DNA from: Spirogloea muscicola
Taxonomy: Eukaryota; Streptophyta; Zygnematophyceae; Spirogloeales; Spirogloeaceae
NCBI GenBank assembly: GCA_009602725.1
Contig: WELB01000244.1
Location: 136,082-162,976 of the forward strand
Length of the DNA stretch: 26,895 nucleotides
Direction of reading: 5' to 3'
Under the pieces are notes generated by a model. The model searched no databases, had not been told where the DNA came from, and saw nothing but the letters and a program-made list of their open reading frames with translations. Below are positions 18,901-26,895 of the stretch, piece by piece. How positions within the stretch are numbered: position 1 is the stretch's first letter; each line of letters opens with the position of its first letter. The position numbers and the translations under genes were made by a program.

Positions 18901-20067
18901 GGAAGAGCAAGCGCGGCCAGTTTGACTGGTGGCTGGGAGAGGCTAGCCCAAAGGAGTGGACAAGGTCTGAAGGAGGCGCAGAGCGAAGGACTTAGACATC
19001 AGCAAAGGGGACGCTCAGAAATCTCTATTCAGAAGATGCAAGTCTGAATAGCTAGCAGGCGGAAAGACGTCGCCCTGACGGATGCCGGAGGCCGCCGCCA
19101 AAGCACGGTCTGCGCGCATGTGAACCGCGAAGGCAAGGGACCGCTGCAAAGAGATGGCCAAGCGCATCTGGAAGACTTGAGCGAGGGACCCGGCGATATT
19201 GAAGCCAGGCTGCTCGCCCTGCTGCCCGTGGCGGCGGGCCGCTGCACGCCATGCGAGGCGGTGAAGCAGGTCAAGCCATTTCGTGCCAAAGGCGCCGTGT
19301 ACGTCAATGGCGAGTGGGACAAACTCGTCTCCCACCGGGTGATCCAAGTATTTCCGGTCCTTCGCGTCCGCCGCGGACTGCGTAGCCCGCCTCCTCCGAC
19401 GAGCGTCTGGCGCTTCTGGAATTAATACAGTCAGTCGTGACAACGTCGGCAATGAGCAGAGGCCCCCGCCGAGCGCGCTGGCGACGAGATCGGCGCGCCG
19501 GGTGTGGAGGCTGCCATCCGCCCCAGCGGTCGGAGGCATGATGCTGGAACTCTCGAGCGCCACAGAGTAACCGGCCTCCACGGAGATGCCAAACATGGCA
19601 TTGTGCAGCAAGTCGTGGGTGCCGGTCCGCTCCCCGCCCCGTGCACACCTGAGCATATGAGCTGCCAACGATGCCGCGTCTGAGCTGCGCACGCCGCACT
19701 TGCACTGCTGTACTCCACTGAGGCGGGGTGGGTGGAGGCCGAGTAGCCGGTCCACCGCCGGGCGGATTGCGTCGTCCGGCATCCGGAGCGCGTCGTGGAT
19801 CGGCAGGGCAGACAACCAAGCTGCCGCCCCTGGTGAGGATGCCGAGAGCAGCCGCGCGGCCCCCCGGAGATCGTCCGGAGGCACAAGCCCCATCGCCGTG
19901 GAGAAAGAGGCCGCATCTACCTTCGCCATAAAGCGAGGAGCCTGGGCCCGGAGGTGGGCCGTGCGCGCGAGGAGTGCGAACGGGACGGCCCGTGGCACCA
20001 GGGCGGGCTGATCCGCAAGCAGCGCATACCGGGCTGAGCGGAGAGCCGCCTGGAATGGCAAGAAGAG
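18900..20067 (-). mobile_element. Non-LTR retrotransposon copy B, 5'-truncated
   Basis: The 3' UTR (about 18900-19014) has the hairpin at 18931-18950 (GGCTGGGAGAGGCTAGCCCA) and a GCGCGGCCAG..TTGACTGG motif also present at about 23948 and, inverted, at 23497-23514. The coding part runs 19015-20067. Its 5' end abuts the 3' UTR of copy C at about 20068, so one element probably inserted into or next to the other. Confidence 0.75.
19015..20061 (-). pseudogene. Retrotransposon C-terminal region with frameshifted nuclease core (copy B)
   Basis: The frame is open over 348 codons: FQAALRSARYALLAD, LLSASSPGAAAWLSALPIHD, the zinc knuckle QCKCGVRSS..AAHMLRC, HDLLHNAMFGI, then RRADLVAS. After this the frame reads an Arg/Pro-rich stretch. 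The expected nuclease core (LLIADVVTTDCINS) is found in another minus frame around 19420-19470. The family frame returns at DRKYLDHP, VPLAIDVHGAFG and GSLAQVFQMRLAISLQRS, and the ORF ends SYSDLHLLNRDF. Two compensating indels therefore replaced the acidic core while leaving the rest in frame. The terminal -NRDF differs from the -TRGY of other copies. It is almost certainly inactive as a nuclease. Confidence 0.7.
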
Positions 20068-21078
20068 GGCGCGCGGGGCGCATGAAATGAAACGGAGGCC
20101 AATTCAAGCCGACACATTGTTCAGGCAGAGTCTAGGGCAAACTAAACAGGGCTACATAAGACGGAGACCGCAACTAAGGTGCCTAAGGTGACATCAGTAC
20201 CCACGGGTGAGCACAAACAAATCCGACGAGCTAATTTGGGGAGCTGGAGCGCCGCCACGAGAGCCGGAGGCCTGACTTAGAGCGCGCCCTGCACGTTGAT
20301 AAAGAGCCAAAGCTTGCGAGCGTTGCAAACAAAGTGAGAACCGCATCCTATGACATGCAACTAAGGCCTGCGGAATGCTGGAGTGGCCCAAGCTGCCCCC
20401 CCGACTTCGACGACGCGCATCAACCAGCCGGGCCAGATGCTGGATCAGGGAGGACCATTTTACGCCGTAGCCTCCTAGATATCCATGGCACACGGATAAA
20501 GATGGTCCCCTCGGGGATGGTCCTGGTAGTGCCGCTCCTTCTTGCGCTCCGCGCTGGACGTGGCCCAGCCAGACACAGTTGACGTGGGTGCGCCAGCCTT
20601 GTATGTGTCGATCAGTACCACGTCCAGGAGCAGACGAGGCCCACCGCCTCGGGGGGTGGCGACCACGTCCAGACGCCGCATGTATGGCTTGCCGCGTCTT
20701 GAGGAGATTGGCAAGATGCGGGACACCTCCATCGCGGGACGATACCCCGCCTGTCGCACAATTCCAAACATAGTGTCCCTGAGTAATTCGTGGGAGGCAA
20801 TGCGCTCACCCCCCTCAACATATCTCAGCATATGACCAGCTAGATCGAGCTTGTCGTTGGCAATGTGGCCACACTCGCACTGGCGGATGCCAGCCAAGCA
20901 GGGGGGGGGGGAGGCCGAGGTGGTTGTGGAGCGCTGTGCGAAACAGGTTGTCTGTGAGCCGAAGGGACTTGTATATCGGCAGAGCGTTCAGCCACTCAGA
21001 CGCGCCCGGGGAGCTGATGGAAAGGAGCCGGGTGAGGCCACGTCCATCGTCCTTGAGCAGTCCCTTCAACTCAGAGGC
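20068..21078 (-). mobile_element. Non-LTR retrotransposon copy C, 5'-truncated and frameshifted
   Basis: Copy C is nearly identical to 24320-25327 of copy E. Its 3' UTR (20068-20193) is the hairpin-less type (GCATGAAATGAAACGGAGG). The coding part starts near SELKGLLKDDGRGLTRL, then LGLPPP. The frame shifts at an 11-G run (20901-20911), continues at GIRQCECGHIANDKLDL..HMLR and LDVVATPRGGGPRLLLDVV, shifts again at 20478-20487 and ends SDLFVLTRGY (stop at 20194-20196). Similarity to E stops abruptly near 21078, which marks the 5' truncation point. It lacks RT and cannot be active. Confidence 0.75.
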
Positions 21079-21387
21079 GATGGCAACCTGCCAGTCTCCA
21101 CGTCCGCTGCCGTCTGCTCCAGGAGGCGACCCCCATGCCGGATGAAACGCTGGGCCACCGAAGCTGCAACCTGCGCCCAAGTCCCCAGGTGTGCTGCCCG
21201 GCAGGCACGCGCCAGCGGACGGCAGCCTAGAACCTCTTGGAATTGTTTCTCGGCTCACAGGCAGGGAGGCCTGGTGCACTGCAGCCGGCGTCTCCAGGAG
21301 GGCCGGGTGTTGGACCAGGGCCGCTGTGCTGGCCAGGATACCTGCATCGAAGGTGGCATAGGCCTGCGCCGCCGGCCGCTCCCACAC
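21079..21387 (-). mobile_element. Older retrotransposon fragment (post-RT region)
   Basis: The minus strand encodes AYATFDAGILASTAALVQHP and HQASLPVS. After a frameshift it continues with GCRPLARACRAAHLGTWAQV and LLEQTAADVETGRLP. These match the segment between the RT and the zinc knuckle in copies D and E, but belong to a different subfamily from the copy C sequence on their left. The normal continuation after TGRLP is missing, so copy C or a deletion interrupts it. Confidence 0.6.
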
Positions 21388-21540
21388 TCACACTGCAGCA
21401 CGCAAAGCAGACACGTCGGGGGGAGACCCAATAGGCGATGGGTGGCCGTACGTAAGAGTTCATCCGGCATCCTGAGGGCATCGTACAGGGGGGAGCGCGG
21501 AGAGCCAGGCTGCCGCGCCAGGACTTATCGCGGCACTGGC
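21388..21540 (-). mobile_element. Retrotransposon fragment (knuckle region), minus orientation
   Basis: The minus strand encodes AAISPGAAAWLSALP, then, after a shift, MPDELLRTATHRLLGLPPTC and QCECGSG, which is the approach to the zinc knuckle. In element order this belongs downstream of the segment at 21079-21387 but here lies upstream of it, so it is a separate insertion or a rearranged piece. Confidence 0.55.
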
Positions 21541-21695
21541 CTTGACGTACGCGGGGCCTTTGGCAGTGGCTGTTGGGATCTCCTCCAGGCGGCTTCCCCG
21601 GGAGGCCATTGAGCGGCGGCAGGGTTCGCCAGGTTTCAATGCTGCCGGCTCCCTCGCGCAGGTCTTTCGGATGAGGCTGGCGGTCTCGCTACAGA
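21541..21695 (+). mobile_element. Retrotransposon fragment, plus orientation (post-nuclease region)
   Basis: The plus strand encodes LDVRGAFGSGCWDLLQA. After a one-frame shift it continues with GFNAAGSLAQVFRMRLAVSL, matching the region just after the nuclease core of copy B. It ends abruptly at the 3' end of copy D. Together with the preceding minus fragment it forms an inverted pair joined at about 21540. Confidence 0.6.
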
Positions 21696-23190
21696 AGAAG
21701 GGCTCGCCCATTGAGAATATGGGCTGGAACAGCCAGCCCAAAAAAGAATGAACAGAGTACAAGAAGAGGGGGGGGGGAAGCCAGGCGAAGCCCTAAGGCG
21801 AAGCAGCAGAAATGACAAGCACACAAGAAAAAACAAAGCAGCTACTAACCACTCAGTAACCCCTGCTAAGCAGGCGCAGGTCGGAGAGGCTATGCTCCTG
21901 GAAGTATGTCCCCTGGCCAGAGCCAGAGGCAGCAGCAAGGGCTCGGCCAGCACGCAGGTGCAGCGCACGGGCCATGGACCTCTGCAGCGAGACGGCCAGG
22001 CGCATGCGATACACCTGGGCCAACGACCCGGCGGCGGGGAAGTCCACCGGCTCCCCATGGAAGCGGCGGGCAACGGCGTGACGAGCAAGTTGGTGGAGCA
22101 GTTCGAGCCACCGAGCACCCAACGCCCCATGGGTGTCGATAGCCAGAGGGAAGAACGCGTCGGCTGGCGGATGGTCGGCGTACTTGGTCACCTTTGCGCG
22201 AGCGGCGCCTTCGACCGCATACCCAGCCTGGGTGGCACACTGGACTGGGTGGGAGCGGTCGAAGGCGTCGGTGGTCACCACGTCCAGGAGAAGACGTGGC
22301 CCGCCGGCCTGTGGGGTGGCCACCAGGTCGACTCGCCGGCCGTGGACACCGTCGGCCCTCTCCTGTAGCGGCATGACGCCGGAGTGCTCCGCAGCCACCG
22401 AGAAGCCCGCCTCCGCCAGGATGCCATGCATGGCATCGCGGAGGCGGTCGTGGGCCGCCGTCCGCTCGCCGCCGTGAGCGCAGCGCAGGACGTGGGCGGC
22501 TAGCTCCCCAGACTCGGCCCCTCGCTCGCCGCATGCACATTGTCGCACGCCCTGGAGACAAGGAGGCGGCAAGCCCAGGAGCCTGTGGACTGCAGTACGG
22601 AAGACCTCATTGGGAAGCGTGAGGGCGTCGGTGAGGGGGAGGGCCTAAAGCCACGCCGCTGCTCCCGGGGACGAGGCAGAGAGGAGTCTCGCGCGCCCGC
22701 GCTGGTCGGCTTCAGGGAGCTGCAGTACGACGGTGGTGTAGGCGGTTTTGTCGACGACGGCCGCGAAGCGCGCTTGGACGCGCAGGTCAGCGGTGTGCGC
22801 GAGGTGCGCAAACGAGACCGCCTGGCCTGCCATGTCGGGGTGTGCCGCGAGCAGCTCCTGGTGGGCGGTGCTAAGCGCCACTTGGAACGGCAGCGCGCCC
22901 TTGTCCACCTCCACCACCGCCTGCTCCAGTGCACGCCGGCCATGGACCAAGAAGCGCTGCGCCACGGAGGCGGCAGTCTGTGCCCAGCTGCCGAGGTATG
23001 CCGCCCGGCATGAGCGGACGAGAGGGCGCAGGCCGAGGCCGCCGTGGCTGATGGGTAGCGCCGCCTGGTGGAGAGCTGCTGACGACGGGACGAAGCCCGG
23101 GTGGCGGACCAGGGCCGCCAAGCTCGCCCCCATGCCCGCGTCGAACGCCTCGTACGCTGCCAATGCCCCTGGGGACGGCGGGGTGGCCCT
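21696..23190 (-). mobile_element. Non-LTR retrotransposon copy D, 5'-truncated
   Basis: The 3' UTR (about 21696-21852) has GCTCGCCCAT at 21702-21711, a perfect hairpin at 21721-21739 (GGGCTGG, five-base loop, CCAGCCC) and AAAAAAGAATGAACAGAGTAC. A run of about ten G follows near 21770. The coding part is 21853-23190. The 5' end meets the plus-oriented fragment starting at about 23195, head to head. Confidence 0.8.
21853..23163 (-). pseudogene. Retrotransposon C-terminal region with a single in-frame stop (copy D)
   Basis: A single minus frame covers about 436 codons, broken only by TAG (22645-22647 on the plus strand as CTA) between GAAAWL and ALPLTDALTLP, where the relatives have Ser. In order it shows AYEAFDAGMGASLAALVRHP, LPISHGGLGLRPLVRS, AAYLGSWAQTAASVAQRFLV, LLSASSPGAAAWL, the knuckle QCACGERG..AAHVLRC, HDRLRDAMHGI, then RRVDLVATPQAGGPRLLLDV, VTTDAFDR, AKVTKYADHP, PLAIDTHGALG, GSLAQVYRMRLAVSLQRSM and the terminal SDLRLLSRGY. 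Acidic and Lys positions of the PD-(D/E)XK-like core look intact. The RT part is absent. The low damage suggests a fairly young insertion. Confidence 0.75.
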
Positions 23191-23194
23191 GGGG

Positions 23195-23663
23195 GCGCTC
23201 TTCGGCTCATGCGGTCCACGCGCGCGCTGGCCGTGCCTTAGCTGCTGCGTCCGGGTCTCGGCAGAGTGCCGCTTTTCCTGCTCCGAGTTACTCTGATTTG
23301 CTGTTGCTCACACGTGGATACTGAGAATCCATCTGCATATCCCTCTGCACCGTCTTCCACCAGCTAGCTACTCGGATCTGCATCTCCTGTCTAGAGGTTA
23401 CTGAGCGTTCCCTGGCTGATGTCTTAGTCCTAGTCGTTCGCACTCAAGCTCCCTCAGACCTTGTCCATTCTTTTGGGCTGGCCTTTCCCAGCCACCAGTC
23501 AATCTGGCCGCGCTTTCTTTCTTGCACTTTGTAGTGTAGTCCTTTTTCGGCACCTCTCTCTTTGGCTTTGAACATTGTCCATTCTTTCTGGAGCTGGCTT
23601 TGCCAGCCCCTATTCTTTATGGGCGGGCACTTTCTCTTTTCGGGCTGTGAACACCCAGCCCGA
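23195..23663 (+). mobile_element. Plus-oriented retrotransposon 3' fragment (copy H)
   Basis: The plus strand encodes RSSAHAVHARAGRALAAASG and then SYSDLLLLTRGY with its stop at 23322-23324. It lines up with the last 45 or so codons of copies B and D. The 3' UTR contains hairpins at 23475-23493 (GGGCTGGCCTTTCCCAGCC, then ACCAGTCAATCTGGCCGCGC), 23590-23610 and 23641-23662. The last two probably belong to additional tails inserted in tandem. Confidence 0.65.
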
Positions 23664-24310
23664 CAAGCACTAACAAGCCGAAAAGTGCTGGAAGGCCTAC
23701 CTAAGAAAGGACCATGTAGGATCAACTTCAGTGACCACCTAGAAGAATGATTCTTCCAGAAGAGGGCGATGACTGTGATTGGCCAGCAAAGGTCGGAGGG
23801 CCCAGAGAAGAACGAATTTCGTGTATTTGAAACAAAAACGCAGAGAACAATAAAGAAAAAATAAAGTGCTCGCTCATAGAGAAGAGGGGCTGCCAAAGCC
23901 AGCCCAAAAAGAATAGACAATGTCCAAAGCCAAAGAAAGAGAGAAAGCGCGGCCAGATTGACTGGTGGCTGGGAAAGGAATGGACAAGGTCTGAAGGAGC
24001 CAGAGTGCAAAGAAAGAGGTGCCGAGAAGGGACTACACTAAAAACCACGGCAAAACCACATGACGATGCAAAGGGAAGCTCAGTACCCGCGAGTGAGCAA
24101 CATCAGGTTAGGTAGCTGGCTGCAGGGAATGAGGCACTCTGCCGAGACGCAGAGGCGGCGGCCTAGCACGGCCTGCTCATGTGTGGACGGCGTGGGCAAG
24201 GGATTGTTGAAGCGATTTCGCCAGGCGCATGCGGAAGACTTGTGCAAGCGAACCGGCGGCGTTGAAGCCGGGCAGCGCTCCTGGCAGACCCGGCCTAGTT
24301 CGGCAGAAGA
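23664..24310 (-). mobile_element. Retrotransposon 3' fragment and extra tails
   Basis: The ORF tip on the minus strand is LMLLTRGY with its stop at 24080-24082, and coding similarity extends to GFNAAGSLAQVFRMRLAKSL near 24290. The 3' UTR holds GACTGGTGGCTGGGAAAGG at about 23958-23976, with the right arm of the hairpin lost. A further tail lies at about 23860-23940 (GCTCGCTCAT at 23868, hairpin at 23886-23905), and a degenerate one near 23765-23795. The right end abuts the 3' UTR of copy E. Confidence 0.6.
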
Positions 24311-26895
24311 AAGAGAGAAGGTGCGCGGGGCGCATGGAATGAAACGGAGGCCAATTCAAGCCGATACACTGTTTAGGCAAAGTCTAGGGCAAACCAGAAG
24401 GGCTACATAATACGGAGACCGAAACTCAGGTGCCTAAGGTGACATCAGTACCCACGGGTGAGCACAAACAAATCCGACAAGCTAAATTGGGGGGCTGGAG
24501 CGCCGCCACGAGAGCCAGAGGCCTGACTTAGAGCGCGCCCTGCACGTTGATGAAGAGCCAATGCTTGCGAGCGCTGCAAACAAAGTGAGAACCGCATTCT
24601 ATGACATGCAACTAAGGCCTGCGGAATGCTGGATTGGCCCAAGCTGCCCCCCCGATTTTGACGACGCGCATCAAACAGCCGGGCCAGATGCTGGATCAGG
24701 GAGGACCATTTTACGCCGTAGCCTCCTAGATATCCATGGCACATGATAAAGATGGTCCCCTCGGGGATGGTCCTGGTAGTGCCGCTCCTTCTTGCGCTCC
24801 GCGCTGGACGTGGCCCAGCCAGACACAGTTGACGTGGGTGCGCCAGCCTTGTATGTGTCGATCAGTACCACGTCCAGGAGCAGACGAGGCCCACCGCCCC
24901 GGGGGGTGGCGACCACGTCCAGACGCCGCAGGTATGGCTTGCCGCGCCTTGAGGAGATTGGCATGATGCCGGACACCTCCATCATGGATGAAACCCCGCC
25001 TCTCGCACAACTCCAAACTCAGTGTCCCTGAGTAAGTCGTGGGAGGCAATGTGCTCACCCCCCTCAACACATCTCAGCATATGAGCAGCTAGATCGAGCT
25101 TGTCATTGGCAATGTGGCCACACTCGCACTGGCGCATGCCAGCCAAGGAAGGGGGGGGGAGGCCGAGGTGGTGGTGGAGCACTGTGCGAAACAGGTTGTC
25201 AGTGAGCCGAAGGGACTTGTATATCGGCAGAGCGTTTAGCCGCTCAGACGCGCCTGGGGAGCTGATGGAAAGGAACCGGGTGAGGCCACGTCCATCGTCC
25301 TTGAGCAGTTCCTTCAATTCAGAGGCGGCCTGCACGTCCACAGCGTGAGTGTAGTGCGCCTGCGCTTTCCTGTCAGAACAGCGTGCCCATCCCGTAAAAT
25401 CAACATGACCCTCTGCAAGTGTTGGTAAAGAGCGCGAGAGGTCATGCAGTGCTGCGGTTAGGGAAAGCTGGAAGGGCAGGTTCCCTGTTGCAACACCCGC
25501 TGTAGCGGGTGCTAAAACAGCCTGGCCCCTCAGGATGAAGCGACTGGAGATGGTGGAGGCCACTTGGGCCCAGCAACCCAGGTGAGCTGCTTGGGACAGG
25601 CGAGCCAGTGGACGGCACCCAAGGCCGCCTTTGCTGGTAGGAAGGGTACACTGTAGGATGGCAGCCGGCGTGGCGGATATATTGGGATGGTCCACCAGGC
25701 CGTGAAGAGCCTGTTGGAGTCTGGAGTCCACGGTAGAGTAGATGGCGCTCAGTGCAGAGGTGGGGGGTACAGTCCGCAACAGGTAAGTGGGACGCTGGGC
25801 CACACAGCGGGTGAGGATGGCCACCGCGAGCTGTGCGTCCTGTAAGGAGGGGAGGGCCGGGAGGGTCTGGAGATGGTTCTCAAGGGTGGACTCCACAACT
25901 TGCTCCACATGCGCAGCAGCCCCCAACGGGGCTCCAAGCACCACCATGCCGAGTGGTGGGGTCTGGCACCCAGCCGGCAGCTTAATGGAGGGAGGGATGC
26001 CGGCTGGAGACCAGGCTGAACACTTCTCGGGCCGGATGTTGAGGCCAAGGCTGTGGAGCTCGCGCTCCAACGTGCTGTAAGCGCTGGTGACTTCAGTTGG
26101 GGGTCCCACCATGATGGTGTGGTCGGCGTAGCTTGGGATTAGCACAGCAGGGTGGGCCTCCGCCGTATTACACGGCGCCCGTAGGTGTGCCAGTGCAAAG
26201 AGGAACCCACCCAAAGGGTCTCCCTGCCGGGTGCCAGGCTGGATTGCAAGACCACCTGTGACGTGCCCGCTCCCCAGAGCAGGCGGGAGGGTGCTCCGTA
26301 GGAGCACCGGAAGAAAGGGATGAGGGAGGGAAATTGCGTGCGCAGCTCCTCAGCGATGACACCTCTGTCAACGATCTTAAAGGCATTCTTCACGTCCACT
26401 GACAGGGCCATCCAATCAGGATTGCAATCCAGGGCAACACATAGACCATGAACCACTGTCTCCGCGCCCGCAGACAGCCCTGCGCCAAACTGGTGGGGAG
26501 AGAAGTGGAGCTGCGCCGCCTCTCTATTCTGCTGGAATATGGTCTTTGAAACCAGTCGGGTAAGGACCTCGCCCATCGCAATTGGACGGACGCCTCCGGT
26601 GGGCTTGGAGAGAGCGAGCAGGGTGCTGCTGGTGAGTGCGCCCGGGCCTTGGGTGGGAGAAGGGCGTGTGCCACCGCTTGGCACACTTTGTGCAGCAGAC
26701 TCAAGTCACCCGCCTCGTCGTCCAGCCAGAGCTCGCGAAGGTCTTCAAAGAGCATGCCCGAGGGCCCTCCAGCCGCTGCTTTCCGGCTCTGCACCAATGC
26801 TGTCCGAAGGGCTGCTGGGTTGAGGTCCACCAAGGTCGGGGGCTGGAATTCCTCGAGCCAGGGGGGGTAGGGGGCTTGGGGCAGGGGGGTGGAGG
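24311..26895 (-). mobile_element. Non-LTR retrotransposon copy E, with RT domain, running off the window
   Basis: This is the longest copy. The 3' UTR (about 24311-24444) is the hairpin-less type. The coding region reads leftwards from the window edge to the stop at 24445-24447. The frame is still open at the right edge, so the 5' part lies outside. It is the only copy here that retains reverse transcriptase motifs, and it defines the domain order of the family. Confidence 0.85.
24445..26895 (-). pseudogene. Reverse transcriptase / zinc knuckle / endonuclease polyprotein, frameshifted (copy E)
   Basis: Read on the minus strand: LNPAALRTALVQSRKAAAGG (RT finger), LALSKPTGGVRPIAMGEVL (RT2), ALSVDVKNAFKIVDRG (motif A, with the first catalytic Asp), GTRQGDPLGGFLFAL (motif B), IPSYADHTIMVG (motif C, 26119-26130), LNIRPEKCSAW (motif D/E), then the post-RT segment, QCECGHIAND..HMLRC (knuckle), RRLDVVATPRGGGPRLLLDV with AERKKERHYQDHP (nuclease core) and SDLFVLTRGY. 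Motif C has His where the second catalytic Asp of YADD is expected. At least four frameshifts are seen (near 26650, 26290, 24985 and 24735). In the R2-type LINE group this protein nicks DNA and reverse-transcribes its own RNA. This copy is dead. Which clade it belongs to (R2, NeSL, Dualen or another) needs a tree. Confidence 0.85.

Noticed and set aside
20851-21612. 253-codon plus-strand open frame
   Set aside because: Most of it is antisense to minus-strand retrotransposon coding sequence. Only the last stretch (from about 21541) is true plus-strand element sequence.
22500-23219. 239-codon Arg/Ser-rich minus frame over copy D
   Set aside because: It is an alternative-frame shadow of the family frame; the correct frame shows the conserved motifs.
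1-26895. CRISPR array, tRNA or rRNA genes
   Set aside because: The regular repeats are hairpin tails with irregular spacing and both orientations; no tRNA cloverleaf or rRNA core was recognised.

Overview
This window looks like nuclear DNA of a eukaryote, most likely a green alga. The evidence is a spliced gene with GT..AG introns, many ending in TGCAG, mixed moderate and very high GC, alanine-rich protein-coding sequence, and abundant non-LTR retrotransposons. No tRNA, rRNA, bacterial operon or CRISPR array was seen. The species cannot be named from the sequence alone. All exon borders were read by eye from splice signals and reading-frame continuity.

Layout: (1) About 193-7679 (+) holds a gene of roughly 20 exons for a coiled-coil protein of about 1,150 residues, with almost all introns in phase 0 and one adjacent pair of duplicated 52-codon exons. 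(2) About 7996-9618 (-) is a 5'-truncated retrotransposon (copy A) with an intact C-terminal zinc-knuckle and endonuclease-like reading frame. (3) About 9650-12100 has no clear gene, only weak minus-strand exon-like segments. (4) About 12148-13530 is a row of very short retrotransposon 3' tails, each with a GGGCTGG/CCAGCCC hairpin. (5) About 13531-16631 (+) is a GC-rich leader and a gene for an Ala/Ser/Pro-rich protein that may be a nuclear regulator; its middle is hidden by a 983-base assembly gap. (6) About 17200-26895 is a dense pile of retrotransposon fragments, mostly on the minus strand. Copy E runs off the right edge and is the only one that shows the reverse transcriptase domain.

The retrotransposons are one extended family. 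They have a non-LTR reverse transcriptase, then a CCHC-type zinc knuckle, a PD-(D/E)XK-like endonuclease, a helical tail (GSLAQVFRMRLAVSLQRS-like) and a nearly invariant C-terminus, -LLTRGY-stop. This is the architecture of endonuclease-C-terminal LINEs (the R2/NeSL/Dualen side of the non-LTR tree), not APE-type L1 elements. At least ten copies end in the same way. Two different 3' UTR types occur: one carries the hairpin and the other does not.

The two host genes show no functional link to each other. The most unusual signals are the many solitary hairpin tails, the conserved C-terminal tail, a disabling deletion shared by two near-identical copies, scrambled and inverted insertions at 21.1-21.7 kb, and the exon symmetry of the coiled-coil gene.
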